Part shown: positions 24,027-31,815 of the stretch, piece by piece | How positions within the stretch are numbered: the stretch's first letter is position 1 | How the letters are laid out: each line of letters starts with the position of its first letter | Assembly: GCF_023734095.1 (NCBI RefSeq) | Contig: NZ_AP024620.1 | Coordinates: 492,501-556,500 of the forward strand | Reading direction: 5' to 3' | DNA length: 64,000 nucleotides | Source: Moorella sp. Hama-1 | GTDB taxonomy: Bacteria > Bacillota > DSM-521 > Neomoorellales > Neomoorellaceae | Made by a program: the position numbers and the translations under genes | The notes under the pieces: generated by a model | What the model was told of the DNA's origin: nothing | What the model saw: only the letters and a program-made list of their open reading frames with translations | The model's database searches: none

Positions 24027-24092
24027 ATATCCCTCCTAGAGAGGATATCTATGATATTAGCAAGTGGAATCTAAAAAGGAGGGATATCTTTG
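24027..24092 (+). promoter_or_regulatory. Inverted repeat that can mask the gerM ribosome binding site
   Basis: ATATCCCTCCT (24027-24037) is the exact complement of AGGAGGGATAT (24077-24087), which holds the Shine-Dalgarno sequence of the TTG start at 24090. If both are on one transcript, an 11-bp stem would cover the ribosome binding site. Confidence 0.6.
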
Positions 24093-24692
24093 CGGTGGCG
24101 TAAGTTTTTAGCGGTTGCTACAGGTGCGCTGATTATGGTCGCGCTGGTCAGTGGCTGTGGCCTGACGGACAGGCTACGGGGGAAGGCCCAGCCCCAGGTC
24201 CAGGTCCAGGTTCCTCCCCCGGAAGCCAGCACCCCGGCTCCGGAAGGGCAGCCCCAGGCCGGGGCGCCGGTCAAAACCGCCCAAGTGGTCCTTTACTTCA
24301 GTGACCCCAGCGGTAACTACCTGGTACCTGAAAAGCGGAGCATAGCAGCAGTCGAGGGTATTGCCCGGGCGACCATCGACGAGCTAATCAAGGGTCCCGA
24401 GCCCGGTTCCCAGCTGTTGCCGACCATCCCCAAAGGGACGGTGTTAAAGGATATCAATATCCGTCCCGACGGTCTGGCCAGGGTGGATTTCAGCAAGGAA
24501 TTGGTAGCCAACCACAGCGGCGGTTCCCTGGGGGAGAGCCTGACGGTCTATTCCATTGTCAATACCCTGACCCAGTTTCCTACCGTTAACCAGGTCCAGT
24601 TCCTGGTAGACGGGAAGTACGTCCAGACCATTGCCGGCCATGTCGACGTTTCGGCAGCCATGAGCCGGAACGAGAGCCTGATTAAAAAATAA
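24090..24692 (+). CDS. GerMN-domain lipoprotein
   Basis: A 200-residue protein starting at TTG 24090 behind AAGGAGGG. The N terminus is a lipoprotein signal (membrane stretch, then VSGC as lipobox, cleavage near residue 23). It is followed by a Pro/Gln/Gly-rich linker (residues 30-60). The GerMN domain covers about 65-190 (VVLYFSDPSGNYLVPEKR and later VNQVQFLVDGKYVQTIAGHVDVS). GerM-type proteins assist assembly of the forespore engulfment channel; other GerMN lipoproteins have general envelope roles. Confidence 0.85.
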   Translation: MRWRKFLAVATGALIMVALVSGCGLTDRLRGKAQPQVQVQVPPPEASTPAPEGQPQAGAPVKTAQVVLYFSDPSGNYLVPEKRSIAAVEGIARATIDELIKGPEPGSQLLPTIPKGTVLKDINIRPDGLARVDFSKELVANHSGGSLGESLTVYSIVNTLTQFPTVNQVQFLVDGKYVQTIAGHVDVSAAMSRNESLIKK

Positions 24693-24771
24693 GATACTAT
24701 CACCCTGCCGGCGGGACGGGCGTGAATATGGCCTGGCAGCAGGCAATTATTAGCATATTCAGCAGAAGCAG

Positions 24772-24801
24772 GGTCGCCTGGAGGCGGCCTTTTTGTTTTT
24801 T
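24772..24801 (+). terminator. Rho-independent terminator
   Basis: GGTCGCC (24772-24778) pairs with GGCGGCC (24783-24789) around TGGA, followed by TTTTTGTTTTTT. Confidence 0.75.
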
Positions 24802-24889
24802 CGACAAAAGTTATCCTGTGGGAAGGAAAGGCTCCACCGGCAGCGAATAGTATAGATGGCATTTAAAAGGTTGAAAGGAGAAAGGAAGG

Positions 24890-26854
24890 GTGATGGTTAG
24901 ACGCGTAACCAATGGCCGGTGGGGCCTGGCCCTGTTTTTCATGGCGCTGGTGTACATAATCGCCATGGGGCTGATGCCCCGGCCGGCCGCAGCTGGCCCC
25001 GGGATTACTTTGATTCTCAATGGTAGCAGGGTGAACCCAACGGTCCCCGCCTATACCGACACTAACGGTCGTACCATGGTACCGGTACGCTTTATTATGG
25101 AGCACATGGGTGCCCAGGTGGAGTGGCGGGAAGCCGAGCAGGGGGTGGTAATCACCCGGGGAGCGACAACTTTAAAGTTATGGATCGGCAGCCGCCAGGC
25201 CTCGGTTAATGGCCGGACCATTAACCTGGACACGATACCGGTGCTTCAGGGTAATACGACCATGGTGCCGGTACGCTTTATTGTCCAGGCCTTTGGCGGC
25301 CAGGCGAACTGGGATGAGTCCTCTCAGACAGTCAGCATCTGGCTCGGAGCTGCACCCTCCGGCGGCCAGGTGCGGATCACCGGCAGCTATGTTAACGTCC
25401 GCAGTGGTCCGGGGACGGGGTATGACGTAATCACCGTTGTGCCCCAGGGTACAGTGGCAAGACTACTGGCTACCGGTGACGGTTGGTACCAGGTGCAACT
25501 GGCCGGTGGCACTCAGGGCTGGGTTTCAGCCATCTATGCTGAACTGGTCCAGGGTAACAACCCGCCTCCGGATACCAATCCCCCCGGTAACAACCCGCCG
25601 CCCGGCAATAATCCGCCGGGTAATAATCCGCCCCCGGATAACAACCCTCCGGGGAACGGGCAGCAGCCGCCGGGAGAACCCCTGGGTACGGCCATTGTCG
25701 GCAGTAAGCCGGTGGCCCTTCTAGCCGGTCCGACCCCGGTGGAGCGGCAAGTAGGCACGGCGCCGGCCGGCAGCCGGTTGCCCATCTGGCAGCAGCAGGG
25801 CAGCTGGTGGCTGGTAGAGCTGGACAATGGCCAGCGGGGCTGGCTCGCCGACTCCCTGGCGACTTATTCACCGGAAAAGCCGGGCCAGGGTGACGGCGGC
25901 AACGGCCAGCCAGGGCCTGGAGACGGCAATCAGGGACCTGGCAACGGGGATAGCAATAGCCTGAAGATAACCGGTGTCACAGTTACCCCGGGACCCGACT
26001 GGATTGATATCACCGTCCAGGGCAACCGGCCTTTTACCTTTAAAAGCTCCCGCTGGCAAAACCGCTTGATTTTTGATATAGGGGGGGCCACCCTGGCGGT
26101 AGCGCCGGGGCAGGAAACGGTGGAAGTAAACCGGCCACCCCTGGCGCGGGTGCGCCTGGGCCAGTATGACGCCAGTACGGCGCGGGTGGTATTTGATCTC
26201 AACGGGGCCGCCAGTTTCACTACCCGGACCCTGGGGGCGACGGTAGTTTTCCGCCTGCAAAAGCCTTCGGTGCGGGGGAGTAAAATTGTCATCGACCCGG
26301 GCCACGGCACTGACCCGGACGGCCCCGATCCGGGTGCCGTTGGGCCTAGCGGCATCCAGGAGAAGGACGTCAACCTGGCCATGTCCCGGAAGCTGGCCGA
26401 TCTCCTGCGGAGCGCCGGCGCCACGGTCTATATGACCCGCGACGGTGAAGTCACTCCCTATTCCCTGGCCGGGCGGGCTTATTTCGCCAACGACGTAGGA
26501 GCCGACCTCTTTATCTGCATCCACTCCAACGCCTCCCTGAGCGCCAGCGCCGCCGGCACGTCGACTTATTTCTACGCGCCGCCGGGTACGGCCCTGGGGG
26601 CCCAGCGGGAGGAACGCCAGCGCCTGGCCACCCTGATCCAGAAGGACCTGGTGGCAGCCATCGGCCGCCGGGACCTGGGGGTCAAAGAGGCCAACTTCTC
26701 GGTTCTGCGGAATACCGATATGCCTTCGGTGCTGGTGGAGACGGCTTTTATCTCCAATCCCACCGAGGAACAGCTCCTGAACACCTCGAGTTTCCAGGCC
26801 CTGGTAGCCCAGGGAATCTTCAAGGGCATCAGTGAGTATTTTTCCAGCCAGTAG
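24890..26854 (+). CDS. N-acetylmuramoyl-L-alanine amidase, multidomain, secreted
   Basis: A 654-residue cell-wall hydrolase; starts GTG 24890 or ATG 24893. In order: signal peptide (1-30); copper-amine-oxidase-like N-terminal domain (about 35-150, with two TMVPVRFI repeats); an SH3 domain (about 160-220); an Asn/Pro/Gly repeat linker; a second SH3-like domain (about 265-325); another linker; an AMIN domain (about 355-455); and the zinc amidase_3 domain (about 465-650) with DPGHG, HSNAS and the glutamate in VETAFISNPTEEQ. It cuts the amide between muramic acid and the stem peptide. Confidence 0.92.
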   Translation: MMVRRVTNGRWGLALFFMALVYIIAMGLMPRPAAAGPGITLILNGSRVNPTVPAYTDTNGRTMVPVRFIMEHMGAQVEWREAEQGVVITRGATTLKLWIGSRQASVNGRTINLDTIPVLQGNTTMVPVRFIVQAFGGQANWDESSQTVSIWLGAAPSGGQVRITGSYVNVRSGPGTGYDVITVVPQGTVARLLATGDGWYQVQLAGGTQGWVSAIYAELVQGNNPPPDTNPPGNNPPPGNNPPGNNPPPDNNPPGNGQQPPGEPLGTAIVGSKPVALLAGPTPVERQVGTAPAGSRLPIWQQQGSWWLVELDNGQRGWLADSLATYSPEKPGQGDGGNGQPGPGDGNQGPGNGDSNSLKITGVTVTPGPDWIDITVQGNRPFTFKSSRWQNRLIFDIGGATLAVAPGQETVEVNRPPLARVRLGQYDASTARVVFDLNGAASFTTRTLGATVVFRLQKPSVRGSKIVIDPGHGTDPDGPDPGAVGPSGIQEKDVNLAMSRKLADLLRSAGATVYMTRDGEVTPYSLAGRAYFANDVGADLFICIHSNASLSASAAGTSTYFYAPPGTALGAQREERQRLATLIQKDLVAAIGRRDLGVKEANFSVLRNTDMPSVLVETAFISNPTEEQLLNTSSFQALVAQGIFKGISEYFSSQ

Positions 26855-26872
26855 GCTGGCAAATAAGCCGGG

Positions 26873-26912
26873 GCGAAGGCCTGCAAACTGCTTGCAGGCC
26901 TTCGCCTTCTCT
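26873..26912 (+). terminator. Rho-independent terminator
   Basis: GCGAAGGCCTGCAA (26873-26886) pairs with TTGCAGGCCTTCGC (26892-26905) with a five-base loop. The T-tract is weak (CTTCTCT). Confidence 0.75.
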
Positions 26913-26956
26913 GTTACAATGGGGAGGCAACGGCGACTAAGGGGGAGGGGGAGCCG

Positions 26957-27484
26957 GTGTTGGTCCTGCTTGGTGGTTACTTATTGATCTTTCTGTCCCG
27001 GGTTACCGATGTCAGCCTGGCCACCCTGCGTATGCTCTTGTTAGTCCGGGGCAAACGGTTTTATGCCGCCGGCATCGGCCTCTTTGAAGTGACCATCTAT
27101 GTGGTCGCCCTAAAGTATGTTGTTGATCGCTTGAGCGACCCGGTGAGCCTGGCCTTTTATGCCCTGGGATTTGCCACGGGCAATGTTGTCGGCAGCCTGA
27201 TTGAAGAAAAGGTGGCCCTGGGGCAGTTGACTATGCAGATTATTTCCCTGGCCGCCCCCCTGCAACTGGCCGAGGCTTTACGAGCCGCAGGCTTTGGGGT
27301 TACCATAACTGAGGGCACGGGCCGGGATGGTCCCCACCCGATCCTGAACCTTACTTTACCCCGTCGCCAGTTAAATGAAATCCAGCAGCTAATTCGTGAA
27401 TGGGACCCGGCGGCCTTTGTCGCCATCCACGAATTACGGACTGCCTATGGGGGTTTTTGCCGTTACTGGCGCAAGGGAAAATAG
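26957..27484 (+). CDS. UPF0316/DUF2179 membrane protein
   Basis: A 175-residue protein from GTG 26957. Three membrane segments fill the first 85 residues, with SRVTDVSLATLRMLLLVRG between the first two, the family signature. The cytoplasmic C-terminal half is a DUF2179 domain (GFGVTITEGTGRDGPHPILNLTLPRRQL and later VAIHEL). Function of the family is unknown. It is separated from the amidase by a terminator and lies 80 bases before murI. Confidence 0.85.
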   Translation: MLVLLGGYLLIFLSRVTDVSLATLRMLLLVRGKRFYAAGIGLFEVTIYVVALKYVVDRLSDPVSLAFYALGFATGNVVGSLIEEKVALGQLTMQIISLAAPLQLAEALRAAGFGVTITEGTGRDGPHPILNLTLPRRQLNEIQQLIREWDPAAFVAIHELRTAYGGFCRYWRKGK

Positions 27485-27564
27485 GCATTAAGGGCATAGT
27501 TTTGCGCATATAATATTCAGTACTGGTGTTTGTTAAGAAGCACCTCGATAAGGAGTTGAGGGCG

Positions 27565-28404
27565 GTGCTTCCCGTCCAACCAGTGGGGGTTTTTGATTCC
27601 GGCGTCGGCGGTTTGACGGTAGCCCGGGAGATTACCCGCCAGTTACCGGCTGAGACCATAGTTTACTACGGCGATACGGCCCATGTACCCTACGGGTCAC
27701 GATCAGTAGACGAGTTAATCCATTTTGCCGATACTATTGTCGGCTTTTTAATTGCCCGGGGCACTAAGGCCATTGTTGACGCCTGCAATACTACCTCGGC
27801 CGTGGCCCTGCCTTACCTGCAAAAGAAGTATGCGGTTCCTATTGTCGGCGTCATTAACCCGGGGGTTGCCGCGGCCCTGCAGGCGACCCGAAACGGCCGT
27901 ATCGGCGTCATCGCCACCGAAGCTACCATCGCCAGCGACGCCCACCGGCAGGCCCTTTTGGCCCGGGAGCCCGGTGTCCAGGTCTTCCCCCGGGCCTGTC
28001 CCAGTTTTGTCCCCCTGGTAGAGGAGGGTAAGGTCAGCGGGCCCAGGGTGGAGGCGGCGGTTGCCGAGGCTCTGGCACCTATCCTCCAGGCCGGGATCGA
28101 TACTTTGATCCTGGGCTGTACCCATTACCCCTTCCTGGCACCGGTCATCCAGGAAGTAGCAGGCCCCGGTGTTACCCTCATTGACCCGGCGGCAGCCACA
28201 GTGGGGGAGTTAAAGAATGTACTGGCAAGGGGCTGCGGCCTGCGGGGACCCCATGGTTCCCGGGCCCACGATTTTTACGTTAGCGGCGACCCCCGCTCCT
28301 TTAGCGAGGTGGGAGCCAAACTGGTAGGTTGGCCGGAACTGGCCGGTACCAGGAAATTGGAGCTGGATTTTAAAGATTATCTTGATGAAGCAGGCCTGGG
28401 GTAG
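27565..28404 (+). CDS. murI: Glutamate racemase
   Basis: A 279-residue enzyme making D-glutamate for peptidoglycan. GTG 27565 with AAGGAG nine bases upstream is preferred to GTG 27526. The two catalytic cysteines are in VDACNTTSA and LGCTHYPF. The N terminus has [15 protein letters not shown] and [14 protein letters not shown]. RNase PH follows after about 60 bases. Confidence 0.95.
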   Translation: MLPVQPVGVFDSGVGGLTVAREITRQLPAETIVYYGDTAHVPYGSRSVDELIHFADTIVGFLIARGTKAIVDACNTTSAVALPYLQKKYAVPIVGVINPGVAAALQATRNGRIGVIATEATIASDAHRQALLAREPGVQVFPRACPSFVPLVEEGKVSGPRVEAAVAEALAPILQAGIDTLILGCTHYPFLAPVIQEVAGPGVTLIDPAAATVGELKNVLARGCGLRGPHGSRAHDFYVSGDPRSFSEVGAKLVGWPELAGTRKLELDFKDYLDEAGLG

Positions 28405-28466
28405 GGGTAGCGGGAGGCCCCACTGTTTGGCAAAACGATAAATATGGTCGGGAGGCCTGGATAATA

Positions 28467-29219
28467 TTGACACGAGCCAATGGGCGCGCTCCCCGGGAGA
28501 TGCGTCCGGTAACCATTGAGCGCCGTTATCTTAAGTATGCCGAGGGCTCGGCTTTCATTACTGTCGGCGATACCCGGGTGCTCTGCAGCGCCACGATGGA
28601 AGACCGGGTACCACCCTTTTTAAAAAATACCGGTCGGGGCTGGGTGACGGCGGAATACTCCCTCCTGCCCCGCTCGACCCGGGAACGAACCGTCAGGGAG
28701 GCCACCAAGGGGCGGGTCAGTGGCCGGACCCAGGAGATCCAGCGGCTCATCGGCCGTGCCCTGCGCAGTGTTGTTGATACCCACCGCCTGGGGGAACGGA
28801 CTATCTGGCTGGATTGTGACGTCCTCCAGGCCGATGGGGGCACCCGCACGGCCGCCATTACCGGCAGTTACATAGCCCTGGCTGAGGCCCTGGCCGGCCT
28901 GGTTACGAGTGGAGCTATTCCCCGGTTGCCCCTGAAGGATTTCCTAGCGGCGATCAGTGTCGGCCTGGTGGATGGGGAACTGCTCCTGGACCTGGACTTT
29001 CAGGAGGATTCCCATGCCGAAGTGGATATGAACGTCGTTATGACCGGTTCCGGCCAGCTGGTGGAGGTCCAGGGGACAGCGGAAGGCCGGCCCTTCAGCC
29101 GGGAGCAACTGGCGGCCATGCTGGACCTGGCAGGGGAGGGTATCAACAACTTGATGGCTATCCAGAAGCAGGTCCTGGGTGACCTGGCTAACCAAGTGGG
29201 GGCAGGCCATGATCAATAG
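28467..29219 (+). CDS. rph: Ribonuclease PH
   Basis: A 250-residue phosphorolytic 3'-exoribonuclease that trims tRNA and other RNA ends. TTG 28467 has GGGAGG upstream. Typical segments are [55 protein letters not shown] and [20 protein letters not shown]. The end of the gene overlaps the next start by 11 bases, as is usual for rph-rdgB operons. Confidence 0.95.
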   Translation: MTRANGRAPREMRPVTIERRYLKYAEGSAFITVGDTRVLCSATMEDRVPPFLKNTGRGWVTAEYSLLPRSTRERTVREATKGRVSGRTQEIQRLIGRALRSVVDTHRLGERTIWLDCDVLQADGGTRTAAITGSYIALAEALAGLVTSGAIPRLPLKDFLAAISVGLVDGELLLDLDFQEDSHAEVDMNVVMTGSGQLVEVQGTAEGRPFSREQLAAMLDLAGEGINNLMAIQKQVLGDLANQVGAGHDQ

Positions 29220-29814
29220 ACTGGTGGTAGCTACGAAAAACATCGGCAAAGGGGAGGAGTTCCGGGAGCTTTTACAGGGCCTGGCGGTAGAAATAGAAAC
29301 CCTGAGGGACTTCCCCGGCTTCAACCTGCCGCCGGAGACGGGCAGCACCTTTGCCGACAATGCCCTCTTTAAGGCCCGGATGACGGCCAGCCTCACCGGG
29401 CTCGCGGCCCTGGGCGACGACTCCGGCCTGGAGGTCGACTTTTTACAGGGTGCCCCCGGGATTTACTCAGCGCGCTTTGCCGGCGAGCCCACCGACGATG
29501 GGCGCAATAACGCCAAACTCCTTCACCTCCTGGAGGGGGTGCCGCGAGAGAAACGGACGGCCCGCTTCCGCTGCGTCCTGGCCCTGGTAACCGCCGATGG
29601 CGACACCTACCTGGCGGAAGGCACCCTGGAGGGTTTGATCACTACTGAGCCCCGGGGCTATCAGGGGTTCGGCTATGACCCCCTGTTTTATCTGCCAGAG
29701 TACGGCCAAACCCTGGCCGAGCTGGGTCCGGAGATTAAAAACAAGCTCAGTCACCGTGCCCGGGCGGTAAAGGACCTGTGGCCGATCTTAAGCCGTCTCT
29801 GGCCGGCGGAGTGA
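29209..29814 (+). CDS. rdgB: dITP/XTP pyrophosphatase
   Basis: A 201-residue HAM1-type enzyme that removes non-canonical purine nucleotides. ATG 29209 is chosen because the family starts with [13 protein letters not shown]; the upstream in-frame ATG would run into rph. Other family segments are [45 protein letters not shown] and [10 protein letters not shown]. It is translationally coupled to rph. Confidence 0.94.
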   Translation: MINRLVVATKNIGKGEEFRELLQGLAVEIETLRDFPGFNLPPETGSTFADNALFKARMTASLTGLAALGDDSGLEVDFLQGAPGIYSARFAGEPTDDGRNNAKLLHLLEGVPREKRTARFRCVLALVTADGDTYLAEGTLEGLITTEPRGYQGFGYDPLFYLPEYGQTLAELGPEIKNKLSHRARAVKDLWPILSRLWPAE

Positions 29815-29843
29815 GAATTTGATTATTGCCACGCCAGTGCCGG

Positions 29844-30120
29844 TATAATTCTCGCCTTGCCGGCATTACAGGCTGCCAGCCTCCAAACCGGGCCCTGTCT
29901 CACACCGCGGCTGTATTTACGGCCTCTAAGATGGTCTTGCCAGGAATGGGACGTTGGACTATAATAAGTACTGCCCTGGATGCAGCAACTTGCGTGGCTT
30001 TTTGATTATTGCTGGTTTGCTGCCCAACCGGCGGCAGATGCCCACCGGACGATACCGTAGCGATGGGTAGTTGGTGAACCTTAAGACCTGAAGCCTGTTT
30101 GGTATGTGCCAGACTTGACC
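29844..30120 (+). ncRNA. Possible small RNA gene between rdgB and the tRNA cluster
   Basis: No protein gene fits in the 365 bases 29815-30179. A strong promoter is visible: TTGCCA (29937-29942), 17 bases, TATAAT (29960-29965), giving a start near 29972. A second TATAAT at 29844-29849 has a weaker partner. The predicted transcript can form GCAGCAA/TTGCTGC, CCAAC/GTTGG and other stems. Size and place would allow a 6S-like RNA, but I cannot match it to that or any other class. No terminator is seen before the tRNA promoter. Confidence 0.4.
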
Positions 30121-30139
30121 TGATTAGTAGAATCTGTTT

Positions 30140-30168
30140 TTGACTTTAAGTTGATTTTGTGATACAAT
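30140..30168 (+). promoter_or_regulatory. Promoter of the tRNA cluster
   Basis: TTGACT (30140-30145), 17 bases, TACAAT (30163-30168), ending 11 bases before the first tRNA. Confidence 0.8.
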
Positions 30169-30179
30169 AAAATTTGCCT

Positions 30180-30253
30180 GCGGGTGTAGCTCAATGGTAG
30201 AGTTCCAGCCTTCCAAGCTGGTTACGTGGGTTCGATTCCCATCACCCGCTCCA
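30180..30253 (+). tRNA. tRNA-Gly (TCC)
   Basis: Acceptor stem GCGGGTG/CACCCGC, anticodon loop CTTCCAA, encoded CCA. Reads GGA and related glycine codons. Confidence 0.95.
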
Positions 30254-30260
30254 AATTCAG

Positions 30261-30337
30261 GCGCCTGTAGCTCAGCTGGACAGAGCAGCGGCCTTCTAAG
30301 CCGCGGGCCGCAGGTTCGAATCCTGCCAGGCGCGCCA
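30261..30337 (+). tRNA. tRNA-Arg (TCT)
   Basis: Acceptor stem GCGCCTG/CAGGCGC, anticodon stem GCGGC/GCCGC with loop CTTCTAA, encoded CCA. Confidence 0.95.
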
Positions 30338-30348
30338 GGAAAAGACGT

Positions 30349-30426
30349 GGTGGGTGTAGCTCAGTTGGTTAGAGCACCAGGTTGTGGCCCTGGGGGTCGT
30401 GGGTTCGAGTCCCATCTCCCACCCCA
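30349..30426 (+). tRNA. tRNA-His (GTG)
   Basis: Anticodon stem CCAGG/CCTGG with loop TTGTGGC, encoded CCA. The extra G at the 5' end faces a C at the discriminator position, as expected for histidine tRNA. One acceptor-stem mismatch is visible. Confidence 0.93.
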
Positions 30427-30439
30427 CTTTTATTTATAT

Positions 30440-30515
30440 TGGGGCGTAGCCAAGCGGTAAGGCAACGGACTTTGGATCCGTCATTCCGCTGGTTCGAATC
30501 CAGCCGCCCCAGCCA
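30440..30515 (+). tRNA. tRNA-Gln (TTG)
   Basis: Acceptor stem TGGGGCG/CGCCCCA, anticodon stem ACGGA/TCCGT with loop CTTTGGA, encoded CCA. Confidence 0.94.
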
Positions 30516-30523
30516 GTATTTAT

Positions 30524-30599
30524 GAGCCATTAGCTCAGCAGGTAGAGCACCTGACTTTTAATCAGGGTGTCCGGGGTTCGACTCCCCGATGGCTCACCA
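30524..30599 (+). tRNA. tRNA-Lys (TTT)
   Basis: Acceptor stem GAGCCAT/ATGGCTC, anticodon stem CCTGA/TCAGG with loop CTTTTAA, encoded CCA. Confidence 0.95.
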
Positions 30600-30607
30600 T
30601 TTTTTTT

Positions 30608-30692
30608 GCGGGCGTGGCGGAAGGGCAGACGCGCCAGACTTAGGATCTGGTGGGGTTCACCCGTGGAGGTTCAAGTCCTCTCGCCCGCACCA
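30608..30692 (+). tRNA. tRNA-Leu (TAG)
   Basis: Acceptor stem GCGGGCG/CGCCCGC, anticodon stem CCAGA/TCTGG with loop CTTAGGA, a long variable arm as in class II tRNAs, and encoded CCA. Confidence 0.95.
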
Positions 30693-30711
30693 AACCTAAT
30701 AAAATCAAGGC

Positions 30712-30740
30712 ATTCCGGGTTTGAAGCCCGGAATTTTTCT
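30712..30740 (+). terminator. Terminator of the tRNA cluster
   Basis: ATTCCGGG (30712-30719) pairs with CCCGGAAT (30726-30733), followed by TTTTCTTT. Confidence 0.88.
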
Positions 30741-30864
30741 TTACCTATGCGCGTTAGATTTTCGATCCAGTCTAACGGAAAGTCTAACGCAGTGGTCTTA
30801 TGCGAAAACTCTTACGCAACTACTATTTTTCTTAGATGCAATGATTACTTTCTTATCAACTATA

Positions 30865-31515
30865 GTGCGCCGAGCCAAGCTCGGATTATGCTCGTGGGCT
30901 GAAAAATGCCCACCGCGGTAATTTCCCGTTCGCCGCGAAGTCTGAGGCAGGCGGGCAGGGGTAACCCGAAACGTCAAGCTGCCTGACAAAGGTCCGCAAG
31001 GATCGAGACGGGAGGGGCGGGCCGTAACGCAAGTAAACCCGAGGTGGCCTCGAAAACGCAGTTGCTGCTGGCGACCTTGCCCCACAATGGGGAAGCCTGA
31101 CATCCGCCGTGGAGCAACGGGCTGGCTCAAGGCACCGGTAGTTGAACCAGGCGGACCCCGGCAAGGCAAGAAGAACCAGCAGGGAACGCCCCAGGGAGGG
31201 CCTTTATCACCTTGCTGGCCAACGTATATCTGAACAAGCTGGACTGCTACTGGTATAGTGCCCAGGGGCCGTACGTTAAATATAACGCCCGCCTGGTACG
31301 TTACGCCGATGATTTTTGCTGGCCCGCTATATTGGGAAACCGGTACAGGAAGCCGTAGAGGAAACCATTGCTGCTCTAGGACTAACCTTAAACCGGGAGA
31401 AGACCCGCATCTTTAACCTTCGCGCCGGAGAAGAGTTGAACTTCCTGGGATACACCATTAACATGTGGAATACCCGCCACAGGTCCGTTCAACTTAAACC
31501 CAGCCACAAGGCCTA
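30865..31515 (+). mobile_element. Degenerate group II intron
   Basis: GTGCGCCGAGCCAAGCTCGG at 30865 has the GTGCG 5' end and first stem of bacterial group II introns. The next 300 bases are GC-rich and stem-forming (for example AATTTCCCG and CGAGACGGGAGGGGCGG segments typical of domain I). A broken reverse transcriptase frame follows from 31183. No convincing domain V or 3' splice site is found, so the 3' end is lost. It lies directly behind the tRNA cluster. Confidence 0.65.
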
Positions 31516-31516
31516 G
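31183..31516 (+). pseudogene. Group II intron reverse transcriptase, remnant
   Basis: Pieces of the polymerase domain appear in three frames: GTPQGGPLSP, then LLANVYLNKLDCYWY, then ARLVRYADDF with the catalytic YADD box, and finally ARYIGKPVQEAVEETIAALGL, REKTRIFN and ELNFLGYTI. At least two single-base frame changes separate them. The N-terminal part and the maturase (X) domain are absent. It cannot make an active enzyme. Confidence 0.85.
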
Positions 31517-31587
31517 GTTGTACATTTTGCAGGAAAAAGAGATTTTGTGTCGAATATCAAATAACGAACGGAAAACGTTACCCTTTC

Positions 31588-31690
31588 CCCAAGGGCAAAC
31601 CTTCCGAAAGGGAGGGACGCAAAGTCATGGGTCTAAGGCTGTAGCTATGATTGCCAGACTGCCGGGATTTCCTCTGGCAGCCTTTTTAGG
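31588..31690 (+). promoter_or_regulatory. Cyclic-di-GMP-I (GEMM) riboswitch with terminator
   Basis: The aptamer core is visible as GGCAAACC, CCGAAAGG, GGGACGCAAAG and GGGTCTAAGG, the GEMM-I consensus. It closes with GATTGCCAG near 31650-31658. The expression platform is CTGCC (31659-31663) pairing with GGCAG (31676-31680), then CCTTTTT. The chemoreceptor gene follows 125 bases later, so motility signalling appears to be set by cyclic-di-GMP. Whether ligand turns it on or off is not read from sequence. Confidence 0.88.
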
Positions 31691-31815
31691 AGGCTGTTTT
31701 TTATGCAAGAAGGACCGGACGAAGATGTGGGCTAAACCGTCCGGTATTACTGCAAAGGGGGAAAGCAGTAAAGTCATTTTAGCAGATTTGCAGAAAGGAA
31801 GGTAGAAAGGAAGAA

